Source: a virus. From it: DNA of 47,240 nucleotides. Position numbers and translations under genes: made by a program. The stretch covers positions 1 through 47,240 of the IMG/VR virus record IMGVR_UViG_3300010883_000057; one strand, given 5' to 3'. Under the pieces are notes generated by a model that had not been told where the DNA came from, did no database searches, and was given only the letters and a program-made list of their open reading frames with translations. Below are positions 8,174 through 16,702 of this stretch, in pieces. Position 1 is the first letter of the stretch. Each line of letters begins with the position of its first letter.

Positions 8174-11125
8174 ATGGCAGTTTATCTAAGTCCTGGGGTT
8201 TTCCCACGAGAGATAGATCTCAGTGTTATCCCATCTGCGGTTGGGCCGTTGCGCCCAGCATTTATAGGGACAGCTCAAAAGGGACCTATGAATGTACCCA
8301 CGCTCATCACCAATTCGCAGCAAGCTATCGATACTTTTGGTGATCCATTCACCGAGAGTTATTTGATGTATGCTGTTCTTTCATATATGGAAGAAGGCAA
8401 CGCAGCTTATATTATGCGGATTGGAGTAGAGTATGACACCGGTCAAGTCGCTACCCTGCAGAATATTGCTATAGACACGTCTGGAAATAAAAATCAAGGC
8501 TGGGGCAGAGTTTCGCTGTTTACTGGGATTGATTATGGGAAGATCAATCTGGCTAAAATCAATTCTAGTAACACAGCAACTTTTCATGCCGCGTCTGTTA
8601 CTGGTATAACTTACAATGATTCTGCAGACGCTGGTACGTTCGGAGTTACTTCTGCTACTTTGAATACTCTCGGCACATACACAGGTGCTATTGATGATTC
8701 ATTCGTGATGATTATCACTAGTTCTCCAGCAGGAACGATTGCTGATAGTGCTAAAGTTGATGGCGCAACATTCGAAGTCATTAGAAATAGTGATGGCGAA
8801 GTTGTGGCAGATGGAACATTGAATGAGCTTGATGATGACGGTGGTGACGTTGATGGTGTATCAAACTGGGTTTCGATTGGTGGTGGACTTTCGATTAGGG
8901 CAAACGTTACGTCTGGTGTGTTGCAAGTAAATGACACATTTTCGTTCAGTGTTATCCCGGACAATAGATCATTCAAATTGGCTGTGGATGGTAGTGCTGG
9001 CACAGAATACACGTTTGGTTCTACCACTTATTCTGATCTTGACACTTTTGTAACCGCATTTAATGCGTTGTTAACTGGTGAAAGTTATTCATTGGTGTCT
9101 CACCAATTAGAAGATGGGACCAGTATTCCCCAAATTCGCACAACCACTGCTGGCGAACGAGTTCAGATTATAAGCGGCACAAATGCTAGCAAAGCATGGG
9201 CGATGGAAGTAGGGACAGAAGAGTGGGCTTACGATATTCCAAGAAGCCACCTGATCAGCGTGGCTAGTGGATCGTATGATATCACTACTTCGAACAATCG
9301 GGTTGTGATTGATTTGGTGGGGTCTGCCGCTTCTTCAGCGCTTTCTCCCATTACAACCACTTCTGCTGTCACTGGGTTGGTCACCAAACGGGTAGAATTT
9401 AATGTGCCTGTGGGGAATGATCAGACTGAAACCGCTTTAGCAGCAAGTGTTGATGTGGCTGGCGTAGTTGCTGGAGAAACATTGTTTGATTCATTTGCGT
9501 TGACGGTGCCCGATGGGTCGAAAAAAGTTGTGGTTGTTGCTGCATCCGGCAGACAATTTGATACCCTGCAAATGATGGCGGATTACTCGAACATTCGCAC
9601 ATTGCGATTTGCAGAAGAGCTTGACATTAGTTTCCCATACCGTAAATCGTATCGGGGATTTGGTGACAATCGGTTAGTGTTGCCTGCTTCTGGCGAAACC
9701 GACGCTTCGACCCCATTGTCTTGTGAAACCGATGCTCTTAGTGCAACATGCACATCTGACACTGGATATTTTGCAAATATCGTTGGATGGTTTGTTGCCA
9801 CTTCACCCGGCACATGGTTAGGTGATAGTGCTGGTGTTGATGCCTATTCAATGGACCTAGAAGCATTTTTAGAAGGTGTTGGCGAAACAGCTGGCCGTTA
9901 CAGACTGGTTGTCAAAGACCGACTTGGTGCTGTTATTGAAACATTAACTGATTTCACTTTTGATCAGAGAGATGAAAGATATATTGGGAATCTGGTCAAT
10001 AAGGGTACTACGATTGGTGGCACGAATGGTAATCAATTTGTCAATTGGGAACCACGGCCAGCATTCTTGAACAACAATAAGAGTGTTGTGACTGGCACTA
10101 ACGCATACGCTGTTAGGTTGCCATCACAGTTCTTTAATAAATCATTCCGTGGTATGGAGAACGGTATTCCGTCTGACCCGGCTCATTCCAGTGAATTAGA
10201 TTCTGCGGTCATCGGTAACCCGTCGACCAACTCCGGAATTTATGCTTTCCAGAATCCAGAAGCTCTTGATATTAATTTATTAGTGATTCCTGGGTTTTCT
10301 AGCGGTGCGGTTATTGGCACCGGGTTGCAAATGTGCGAAAGCCGTGGCGATGTTTTGATGCTAGTTGATCCTCCATTTGGGCTTCGACCGCAGCAATGCA
10401 TTGATTGGCACAATGGAATGTTGTTATCCGACGTCGCATCTGCTATTAATAGCAGTTATGGGGCATTGTATTGGGGATGGGTTAAAATTTTTGACCAGTT
10501 CTCTAGCCAAGAAATTTGGGTTCCGCCGTCTGGTCACGTGTCTGCCGTCTTTTCACGCACAGCCCGCGAAAGAGAACAGTGGTTTGCTCCAGCTGGTTTG
10601 CAACGCGGACACTTACTAACAGCTTTGGATGTTGAGTATTCTCCGACTCAAGGCGAACGAGATGCTCTTTATGGTTCTGGTAACGCTGTCAACCCGCTTG
10701 TTAAATTCCCGCAGGATGGGATTACGATTTGGGGGCAGAGAACGCTTAAGAGAACATCATCTGCTTTGGATCGTGTAAATATTAGAATGCTGTTGATTTT
10801 CTTAAAGAAGAATCTCACAAGATCGCTAAGAAACTTTGTCTTCGAGCCTAATGATTCAGTTCTTTGGTCGCAGGTTAAAAATACTATCAACCCGTTCTTA
10901 GCTGATATTACGGCTAGGCGAGGATTGCAAGCATATAAAGTTGTTTGTGATGAGACTAACAACACACCAGAAAGAATTGACAGAAATGAGCTGTGGGTTT
11001 CGGTCTTCCTTAAGCCTACTCGCACCGTTGAATTTATTGTGTTAAATCTTGTAATTCTCCGTACCGGCGCAAGTTTTTCTGCTGAAGAAGTTCTTGCGGC
11101 TGGCGGTGTTGTGTCAAATTCATAA
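8174..11125 (+). CDS. 18: Tail sheath protein, T4 gp18-like, enlarged
   Basis: The N-terminus (VYLSPGVFPREIDLS, then FIGTAQKGPMNVPTLI and EEGNAAYIMRIG) and the C-terminal third (LDINLLVIPGFSS near residue 695, DVLMLVDPPFGL, VPPSGHVSAVFSRT, then LRNFVFEPND and ADITARRGLQAYKVVCD) are characteristic of contractile-tail sheath proteins. The 983 residues are about half as long again as T4 gp18 (659). The extra length lies between about residue 90 and 690 and is rich in Ser, Thr, Gly and Asp with beta-like strands, so it probably forms domains on the outside of the sheath. A strong AGGAG ribosome site precedes the ATG. The tube gene follows 23 bases later. Confidence 0.95.
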   Translation: MAVYLSPGVFPREIDLSVIPSAVGPLRPAFIGTAQKGPMNVPTLITNSQQAIDTFGDPFTESYLMYAVLSYMEEGNAAYIMRIGVEYDTGQVATLQNIAIDTSGNKNQGWGRVSLFTGIDYGKINLAKINSSNTATFHAASVTGITYNDSADAGTFGVTSATLNTLGTYTGAIDDSFVMIITSSPAGTIADSAKVDGATFEVIRNSDGEVVADGTLNELDDDGGDVDGVSNWVSIGGGLSIRANVTSGVLQVNDTFSFSVIPDNRSFKLAVDGSAGTEYTFGSTTYSDLDTFVTAFNALLTGESYSLVSHQLEDGTSIPQIRTTTAGERVQIISGTNASKAWAMEVGTEEWAYDIPRSHLISVASGSYDITTSNNRVVIDLVGSAASSALSPITTTSAVTGLVTKRVEFNVPVGNDQTETALAASVDVAGVVAGETLFDSFALTVPDGSKKVVVVAASGRQFDTLQMMADYSNIRTLRFAEELDISFPYRKSYRGFGDNRLVLPASGETDASTPLSCETDALSATCTSDTGYFANIVGWFVATSPGTWLGDSAGVDAYSMDLEAFLEGVGETAGRYRLVVKDRLGAVIETLTDFTFDQRDERYIGNLVNKGTTIGGTNGNQFVNWEPRPAFLNNNKSVVTGTNAYAVRLPSQFFNKSFRGMENGIPSDPAHSSELDSAVIGNPSTNSGIYAFQNPEALDINLLVIPGFSSGAVIGTGLQMCESRGDVLMLVDPPFGLRPQQCIDWHNGMLLSDVASAINSSYGALYWGWVKIFDQFSSQEIWVPPSGHVSAVFSRTAREREQWFAPAGLQRGHLLTALDVEYSPTQGERDALYGSGNAVNPLVKFPQDGITIWGQRTLKRTSSALDRVNIRMLLIFLKKNLTRSLRNFVFEPNDSVLWSQVKNTINPFLADITARRGLQAYKVVCDETNNTPERIDRNELWVSVFLKPTRTVEFIVLNLVILRTGASFSAEEVLAAGGVVSNS

Positions 11126-11148
11126 ATAGCTCGTTGGAGGGATTTTAA

Positions 11149-11673
11149 ATGCCAGGTTTTAATGTTGTTGGTGCTGGTGGTGACGCCAGAGGACCATCGA
11201 ATACCATAGAAGTCAGACGTAAACACAGATGGCTGTTTGAAACGTTGGGGCCGGTTAGTCCTGCAGCGTTATTAATTTTGCAATCTGCTTCCAGACCGAG
11301 TTTTAAATTTGACGAACCAGAAATGCATCATAACCAGGAAGTTGCTTACTTCGCTGGTAAGCAGTCCTGGGACCCAATCACGTTGGTTTGGTATGATTCA
11401 GAGCAGAATCCAGATGTTTCCCAAGAAGTTTATAACTGGTTGGGAAGTGTTGTTGAACCGAGCAATGTTAATGTTAGCGCTCCTTCTGCTTATAAACAAG
11501 ACGCGCAATTGTCAGTTATGGATGGCGCAGGCGCTGCGAACGAGCAATGGAATATGTATGGCTGTTGGCCGTCTGCTGTGAACTTTCAAGAACTAGATTA
11601 CAGTTCTACTGATCTTTTAACTTGTGAAGCAACATTAAGATATGACAGGGCAATTCGTTTCGCTGCATCTTAA
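11149..11673 (+). CDS. 19: Major tail tube protein, T4 gp19-like
   Basis: The 174-residue protein has the gp19-type pattern: N-terminal MPGFNVVG, a basic strand ending RKHRWLFETLGPV, then RPSFKFDEPEMHHNQEV, SWDPITLVWYD and the C-terminal block YGCWPSAVNFQELDYSS followed by TCEATLRYDRA. T4 gp19 is 163 residues and stacks as hexamers inside the sheath. It lies directly after the sheath gene with a GGAGGG ribosome site and is followed by a strong terminator. This makes it the best candidate for the main, most abundant tube subunit among three paralogues. Confidence 0.9.
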   Translation: MPGFNVVGAGGDARGPSNTIEVRRKHRWLFETLGPVSPAALLILQSASRPSFKFDEPEMHHNQEVAYFAGKQSWDPITLVWYDSEQNPDVSQEVYNWLGSVVEPSNVNVSAPSAYKQDAQLSVMDGAGAANEQWNMYGCWPSAVNFQELDYSSTDLLTCEATLRYDRAIRFAAS

Positions 11674-11697
11674 TGTTTTTTGATTTGCATGATCTAA

Positions 11698-11724
11698 GGG
11701 GGGCCTGTTTAGGCCCCCCGTTTT
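11698..11724 (+). terminator. Rho-independent terminator after the first tube gene
   Basis: A nine-base-pair stem (GGGGGGCCT / AGGCCCCCC) closes a GTTT loop and is followed by G and TTTT. It begins 24 bases after the tube gene stop and 14 bases before the next ATG. The stem is very GC rich in AT-rich surroundings. It would end or reduce transcription after the abundant sheath and tube genes, giving less of the downstream paralogues. Confidence 0.85.
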
Positions 11725-11737
11725 ATAGGTAGAGATA

Positions 11738-12268
11738 ATGCCAGGATTTTTAATAGGTGGTTTCGGAGATCCAGCAAGAAATCCGCCCAATACTGTTGAA
11801 ACTGGTAGAAGACACAGATATTTGTTGACATCATTAGATCCGCTTAAAAATGTGTTAATATATGCCCATAAGGTAACAAGGCCAACTTTTGAAGTAGATG
11901 TCATTACAGCGCATAGTGGTCAAGATCTAATTTACAGGCCAGGGAAACATAAGTGGAATCCGATAGAAATGACCATATATGATGTGGTTTTGGAAGAACA
12001 AAATGGTACGGCATCTGCTATTTATGATTGGTGGCGGAATAGCATGATCGATGTGTCTAATTCAAAACAATTTAAGCCTGCCCAGTATAGAAAAACTTGT
12101 TCTTTAGAAATGCTGGACGGTTCAGATAATTCGCTTTGGTTGTATCAGCTGTATGGTTGTTGGCCGTCTAAAGTATCACCATCAGATCTTCAATATTCTG
12201 AAACTGCTATTGCCGATATCACCATAACACTACAGGTAGATAGGGTTGTTGAGAGTCAACCTTCTTAA
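11738..12268 (+). CDS. Tail tube paralogue (second copy)
   Basis: This 176-residue protein repeats the layout of the preceding tube protein: MPGF start, ETGRRHRYLLTSLDPL, KVTRPTFEVDVITAH, KWNPIEMTIYDV and the end block YGCWPSKVSPSDLQYSETA. Identity to copy one is limited but spread over the whole length, indicating old duplication. It may be a minor tube ring near the baseplate or neck; in T4 the tube-initiating proteins gp54 and gp48 also share the tube fold. It sits downstream of the terminator and is therefore probably made in lower amount. Confidence 0.85.
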   Translation: MPGFLIGGFGDPARNPPNTVETGRRHRYLLTSLDPLKNVLIYAHKVTRPTFEVDVITAHSGQDLIYRPGKHKWNPIEMTIYDVVLEEQNGTASAIYDWWRNSMIDVSNSKQFKPAQYRKTCSLEMLDGSDNSLWLYQLYGCWPSKVSPSDLQYSETAIADITITLQVDRVVESQPS

Positions 12269-12282
12269 AGAAAGCAAAATAA

Positions 12283-12825
12283 ATGCCAGGATTTATGGTT
12301 GATGCCGAAGGAGGAACGGGAATTGCACCGGCGTCGGAAAGTACTGAATATTATTATACATATACGTGGGAAATAGAACAAATTGTTGGCGATTTCGTTT
12401 CAGGTCAGCGGTCTCATTTGATAAATGTCAAAGAAATGTCTTTGCCAGCATTTACAACTACCAAAGAAACAATAATGGGCGCTTCTTTGGAATATAAATT
12501 TGCCAAATCTGTAAATTGGGATGATGTAAAAATCACATGGTATGATACTGGGGGAATGCTTGAAACTATTAAACAATGGAGAAAGACGATATGGGACCAA
12601 GAATATGGTATTGCCGCTGTTGATACTTATAAGCAAGAATCTATATTAAGCACACATTTGCCAGATTATACCGCACTTAATAGATGGGTCTTAATGAATA
12701 GTTGGCCTTCGATGATAAAGCATGGTGATTTAACATATACTAGTAGTGATATTAAAATTGTAGAAGTGACTTTGACATATGATTGGGCTGTAGAAGAGCC
12801 TGGTCCCGTAATTGGGATACGCTAA
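12283..12825 (+). CDS. Tail tube paralogue (third copy)
   Basis: The 180-residue protein starts MPGFMVDAEGG and has the same later blocks as the two upstream copies: LPAFTTTKE, VNWDDVKITWYDTGG, and a C-terminal NSWPSMIKHGDLTYTSSD followed by EVTLTYDWA. It is the most divergent: a Tyr-rich strand (YYYTYTWE) replaces the usual basic strand. It is 14 bases after copy two. A baseplate-proximal or terminal ring role is inferred. The other possibility is a specialised gp54-like initiator. Confidence 0.8.
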   Translation: MPGFMVDAEGGTGIAPASESTEYYYTYTWEIEQIVGDFVSGQRSHLINVKEMSLPAFTTTKETIMGASLEYKFAKSVNWDDVKITWYDTGGMLETIKQWRKTIWDQEYGIAAVDTYKQESILSTHLPDYTALNRWVLMNSWPSMIKHGDLTYTSSDIKIVEVTLTYDWAVEEPGPVIGIR

Positions 12826-12903
12826 ATAATTTTTGGATAAGCAAGTTCTTATCGAATCGTAGATATAGTATGATTCGCGTCTTAGAATATTTGTTAGTAA
12901 ATA

Positions 12904-12937
12904 ATTCATAGACTACCAATATTCATAGACTACCAAT
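12904..12937. repeat. Two tandem copies of a 17-base repeat
   Basis: The unit ATTCATAGACTACCAAT occurs twice head to tail without mismatch. It lies in the 130-base gap between the third tube gene and the gp26-like gene, the longest plainly intergenic stretch here. A shorter inverted pair, CGAATC at 12853-12858 and GATTCG at 12872-12877, lies just upstream. A protein-binding or promoter role is possible but not shown. Confidence 0.7.
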
Positions 12938-12955
12938 AACTTATAGGGTGATTTT

Positions 12956-14056
12956 ATGCCTGATGCACAAAAACCGGAAGATCCGAAGCTTCAAAAGACA
13001 AATAAGTCCAAAGATGTTGAGGCATCACCGCAAGAAGAAGAATTAAATATTGATGGCCCAGATGTTGTGCCGCCAGCGTCATCGCCAAAATCTAAATCTA
13101 AATCGCAAGAAGTTGACCCTGCGATTAATGTTATGGATACAAAAGTCGCCGATTTGGGTGATATAAGTAGCCCAGGAGCAACCACTGAAGAATTTTTAAA
13201 TAATCTTCTTAATGTTCCTACTGACCAGTTGATTCCATGGGAAGTGTGCTCTCTTCCAAGTCGTGGTATGTATTATGATTGGTCCGATGGAAATGTTGAA
13301 GTGAGAGCGATGGGTCAAACTGCTGAAAAAATTCTTGCAACGCAAAGGCTTGCACAGACTGGGCAATCGATTGATTATTTGTTTAGGGAATGTTGTAGAT
13401 TTCCTGAAGGTTTTGACCCCACAGACTTATTGTTGGGCGATAGGATTTTTCTGCTTTATTATCTGCGTGGTATAACGCATGGTAATGAATATGAATTTGG
13501 TGTGACATGTCCTAACTGCGAAGCAATTACTACTCACATGTATGATTTAAATCTATTAGCCAGCACGATTACGTGGGCGGATACTGGTATCGGCACTGAG
13601 CCATTTAAAGTAACCTTGCCGTATCTGACTGAAGCTACTGGCAGAGATGTGTGGGTTAGTATACGATTTTTACGAGCATCTGATGCCAATTCGATGATTA
13701 CTAAGCGAAAAGCAGTTAAAAAGGCGACCGCAAGACCCGGTGCCGTTAGAAACAGAGTTGATCCACGTCAACAGCAACAACAAAATCAGGAAATCGACGA
13801 ATCAATAACTGATAACTTAGAAAATATTATCGTTAATGTGATGGGTGTTGACAACCCATTTACAACTAAATCATTCATAAGCAAGTTACACGCCACTGAC
13901 ACTGCTGCCATAAGAGAATGGTTGAGCAATAATACCCCCGGCATCGATACAACTGTGGCCCTTGAATGTACTGATTGCAACAACGATTTCACCATCGAGT
14001 TGCCTATTTCGGAATCCTTTTTTCGTCCAGCGAGGCACGAACGAATACGAACGTGA
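12956..14056 (+). CDS. Baseplate hub / assembly protein, T4 gp26-like
   Basis: The 366-residue protein has a charged, Pro/Ser/Lys-rich leader (1-85) and then a region typical of the T4 gp26-type baseplate family: LPSRGMYYDWSDGNVEVRAM, YLFRECCRF, DLLLGDRIFLLYYLRGITHG and the metal-binding CPNC (about 183-186) matched by CTDC near the C-terminus (about 338-341). gp26 acts in hub assembly in T4. The 3' end is notable: at 14018-14024 the codons read TTT TTT C, and a second ORF in the +1 frame runs on to 14285, while the zero-frame stop comes only 10 codons later (14054-14056). A frameshifted longer form is therefore likely. The gene could also be viewed as a tail-assembly chaperone. Confidence 0.65.
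   Translation: MPDAQKPEDPKLQKTNKSKDVEASPQEEELNIDGPDVVPPASSPKSKSKSQEVDPAINVMDTKVADLGDISSPGATTEEFLNNLLNVPTDQLIPWEVCSLPSRGMYYDWSDGNVEVRAMGQTAEKILATQRLAQTGQSIDYLFRECCRFPEGFDPTDLLLGDRIFLLYYLRGITHGNEYEFGVTCPNCEAITTHMYDLNLLASTITWADTGIGTEPFKVTLPYLTEATGRDVWVSIRFLRASDANSMITKRKAVKKATARPGAVRNRVDPRQQQQQNQEIDESITDNLENIIVNVMGVDNPFTTKSFISKLHATDTAAIREWLSNNTPGIDTTVALECTDCNNDFTIELPISESFFRPARHERIRT
14018..14024 (+). other. Candidate +1 ribosomal frameshift site
   Basis: In the gp26-like reading frame the heptamer is TTT TTT C followed by GT. A ribosome slipping forward one base would re-pair the Phe tRNA on TTC and continue GTC CAG CGA in the frame that is open to 14285. The downstream frame has no in-frame stop across the site. 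The downstream ORF's own ATG (14070) lacks a visible ribosome site. The mechanism is inferred. Confidence 0.5.
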
Positions 14057-14069
14057 ATATCTTCAGATC

Positions 14070-14285
14070 ATGGAACAACAGTTCCAACTTAAGCATCATG
14101 GCAAACTAAGCCTATTTGAACAGAATAATATGACGGCTGAAGACCGCGCATGGTTTATTAAGAGATTAGACAAAGAATTTAAGGATCGGCAAGACCAGGA
14201 GAGAGGATCATCGCCGTCTACGCCTAGTAAACCTTCTACGCCTAGAATGCCGTCTATGCCTTCTATGCCATCAATGCGGCGTTAA
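14070..14285 (+). CDS. Short ORF, likely C-terminal extension of gp26-like protein
   Basis: From ATG 14070 the product is 71 residues: a start of the form MEQQFQLKHHGKLSLFEQNNM, then TAEDRAWFIKRLDKEFKDR and a Pro/Ser/Met repeat tail (PSTPSKPSTPRMPSMPSMP). The middle, with a TxExRxWFIKRLxKEF helix, looks like the short proteins that follow tail chaperones and are commonly joined to them by frameshift. Its frame is open back past 14018, so it may be read only as a fusion with the gp26-like protein (residues up to about 356, then this part, about 442 in total). Independent initiation is the alternative. Confidence 0.6.
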   Translation: MEQQFQLKHHGKLSLFEQNNMTAEDRAWFIKRLDKEFKDRQDQERGSSPSTPSKPSTPRMPSMPSMPSMRR

Positions 14286-14324
14286 TTGATTGTTCCTCAA
14301 AAATACAAGTGAGGAGCATGTATA

Positions 14325-15179
14325 ATGCCAATAACTGCCAGTTCTTTTCCACGAATATCTGCACGACGTGGTAAAATTGTAGATCTTAATGCCACATTTC
14401 GTAGAAGTGGTGTGTTGACAGATCCGTATGCCATAAGATACGTTGAAATATACAAAACTTCAGTCGTACCACATAATTTGTTGGTTACTATACCAATGGT
14501 GGGTGCTGATAATGCTCTTTATCCATCTCCGCTCTATCGTGCGGATTCCGCTGGCGTAGCAATTCCGCCCGGTGGAACTGCCACTCCGATGACCGGCGAA
14601 TACCATTTATTATACAGTGTTCCCGAAACATTTGATGTGCCAGATGTTTATTATGATGTTTGGTATTATTTTGCAGACAACCCATGCGTGGGAGATTCAG
14701 GTACGGCTGCCGCCACTGATTGTGATATTGATGCTGTTGTTTATGACAGCGAATTACTTTCTACTTGCCACAGATTTTGGTTATATCCAGATGGGTGGTT
14801 TGTTGACGATGGTTTACAGTCGATTAGGTTTGGTTTTGAACCGTTAGACCAGAAATTCCATGATCCTGAAATTAGGCCACTTGAAGTTGGTTTAATGCCA
14901 CTACCACTCTATGACTATAATTTTAATTTAGTTAATCCCATCATTCCGTATTTGACGCCAACTATTACTATTAAAACAATGCGGGAAGAAAAATTGGTTG
15001 ATGACGCTGCCATGACGATAGGGTTGCGTCAAGGGTCGTATAGGTCTAATCCTTGGATCATGAGATACAATTTAGACACAAGCAAGTATCTAAAAGGGAC
15101 TTATAAATACTATATAACATTAACTCTTCCAGATGGGTCTACTAGAGTTAGTAAGTCATTTATCTTCACGATTGCATAA
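14325..15179 (+). CDS. Unknown virion protein
   Basis: The 284-residue protein has a good ribosome site (GAGGAG) and a beta-rich sequence: a start FPRISARRGKIVDLNATFRR, then strands with many Tyr and Pro (YHLLYSVPETF, VYYDVWYYFAD), two Cys pairs in the middle and an Ig-like end (YKYYITLTLPDGSTRVSKSF). I do not recognise the family. The tail position between the gp26-like gene and hub genes suggests a tail or baseplate surface component. Confidence 0.75.
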   Translation: MPITASSFPRISARRGKIVDLNATFRRSGVLTDPYAIRYVEIYKTSVVPHNLLVTIPMVGADNALYPSPLYRADSAGVAIPPGGTATPMTGEYHLLYSVPETFDVPDVYYDVWYYFADNPCVGDSGTAAATDCDIDAVVYDSELLSTCHRFWLYPDGWFVDDGLQSIRFGFEPLDQKFHDPEIRPLEVGLMPLPLYDYNFNLVNPIIPYLTPTITIKTMREEKLVDDAAMTIGLRQGSYRSNPWIMRYNLDTSKYLKGTYKYYITLTLPDGSTRVSKSFIFTIA

Positions 15180-15234
15180 TATTTTGTGCTGACTATTTAG
15201 AATGTATTACTGATTTATTTAGTATTTAAATTCT

Positions 15235-16287
15235 ATGCGTTATAAAAAACTTTCTAACAAAAAAATAGTTGCTTGGATAGAGCAAAATTTTGAATATAAA
15301 ACTCGTCGAGATGGCGAAGAATATCTAATAAACAATCCCTTTGACGGCGATACTGGGTTTCATTTTAATATTAGCCCAGATAAGGGTATTTGCAATGACT
15401 GGAGAGGCAATGAGTGGGTTGGCATAAACCCTAAAACTAGTAAGCGTAATAAGTGTTCATTTCTCAAATTTGTGCAATTATATTTAAATTGCTCTTATAC
15501 CAATGCCCTTCGGGCTGTTCTTGGAGCCACGGAAGACATTGGAAGTTATTTGAGGCCCAGAAGCCAAGACGATGCCATTAAGAGCGAAGAAGAGCCTTCT
15601 GTATATCTTCCTGATGGTTCGGAAAGGCTTGTTGATAGTAAAGATGCCAAAGTGGCCAAAATAATTGTTAATTGGTTGGCTCAGAGAGGTTTATCTGAAG
15701 AAGACATAAAATTATATGATATACATCATCGTGGCTTGGAGGTGGTCTGGCCGTATTATGAGTACGATGAATTGGTGTATTGGCAAAGCAGGTCTAGAAT
15801 CAATAAAATGTTTATGTTCCCAGATTCTAATGTTGGGGTATCAAAGGGCGATTTTTTATATGGTTTTGATTTGATTGAACCAGCTAGCTATTTGACGATA
15901 ACTGAAGCAATATTTGATGCTCACACTTTGGGTGATCAAACAATGGCATCTGGTGGCGCAGCCCTTACCAAGAATCAGATTAAAAAGATAAGATTGCTAG
16001 GTCCAAAAGATGGAGTAGTATTAGCCCCAGATAATGATAAGGCAGGTGTTAAGAGCATTTTTAGTAATTATAAACTGCTCAATAGCAACAATTTAAAGGT
16101 ATATTATTCATTGCCGCCTGAAATAGAATTCACCAAGAATGGTGAAAGGGGCGTGACTAAAGATTGGAATGAGCTGCATACTCATGTCGGAATGAATCAT
16201 CGTGAGATTTTGCAGTCGTTCGAGAACAATATTAAAGCTATTAATCAAAGAGAACTTGTTAGATTGCGGTCTAAGGTTTCTCGTTGA
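15235..16287 (+). CDS. DNA primase, TOPRIM (DnaG/gp61-like)
   Basis: The 350-residue protein has a TOPRIM domain: the acidic residue at the end of a strand in YLTITEAIFDAHTL (Glu 224), SGGAALTKNQI after it and VVLAPDNDKAG (Asp 266, 268) matching the DxD metal site. The N-terminal 100 residues (FHFNISPDKGICNDW, then FLKFVQLYL) resemble the fold of primase zinc-binding domains though only few Cys remain (53, 74, 86). It would make RNA primers for lagging-strand synthesis. It is a replication gene lying inside the tail gene block. A short gap with no strong ribosome site precedes the ATG. No helicase domain is fused. Confidence 0.8.
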   Translation: MRYKKLSNKKIVAWIEQNFEYKTRRDGEEYLINNPFDGDTGFHFNISPDKGICNDWRGNEWVGINPKTSKRNKCSFLKFVQLYLNCSYTNALRAVLGATEDIGSYLRPRSQDDAIKSEEEPSVYLPDGSERLVDSKDAKVAKIIVNWLAQRGLSEEDIKLYDIHHRGLEVVWPYYEYDELVYWQSRSRINKMFMFPDSNVGVSKGDFLYGFDLIEPASYLTITEAIFDAHTLGDQTMASGGAALTKNQIKKIRLLGPKDGVVLAPDNDKAGVKSIFSNYKLLNSNNLKVYYSLPPEIEFTKNGERGVTKDWNELHTHVGMNHREILQSFENNIKAINQRELVRLRSKVSR

Positions 16288-16292
16288 TATTA

Positions 16293-16661
16293 TTATTTAA
16301 ATAATTTATTAAGGTCCACATCTTTATTATTCTTAAAGAATGTGTGGGCGCGGGCCAGCGTAGCACCTTCCCAAAGAGCGTTGACGACTTCCCAAAAACT
16401 AGGCACGCCTTTTTTGCGGCCATTGATTCCAATACCAGCTTTTTGCAGTTCTCGCAGTCTACGAAGAACTGATTTACTCGCTACATCATATTCTTTAGTT
16501 CTTTTGATGCTTGGGTCAATGGTTACATCTGTTTTCATATCTTCCCAAAATTCTGACAATTTGGGCATGCTAAAGTCCGAGATCTGGTTAACAATAGTTT
16601 CCTGATCTTCATTCTCTATGAATTCGTTGATATAATCATTGTGATGTGGCGCAAATGTCAT
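16293..16661 (-). CDS. Small unknown protein, minus strand
   Basis: The start is taken at 16661, behind an AAGGAG ribosome site on the minus strand; an in-frame upstream ATG at 16688 would add nine residues without such a site. The 122-residue product is charged, with IKRTKEYDVASKSVLRRLRELQKAG and a possible DNA-contacting helix near GINGRKKGVPSFWEVVNALW. No family is recognised. It faces the primase tail to tail with five bases between the stops. It may be a small regulatory or replication accessory protein. Confidence 0.65.
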   Translation of the reverse strand: MTFAPHHNDYINEFIENEDQETIVNQISDFSMPKLSEFWEDMKTDVTIDPSIKRTKEYDVASKSVLRRLRELQKAGIGINGRKKGVPSFWEVVNALWEGATLARAHTFFKNNKDVDLNKLFK

Positions 16662-16702
16662 CGTATTCTCCTTTCTTTTATGTGACAATGGGAAGGGACA
16701 TG

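Noticed and set aside
10669-11226. Minus-strand open frame spanning the end of the sheath gene and the tube start
   Set aside because: Antisense to two strongly supported virion genes and without recognisable protein features.
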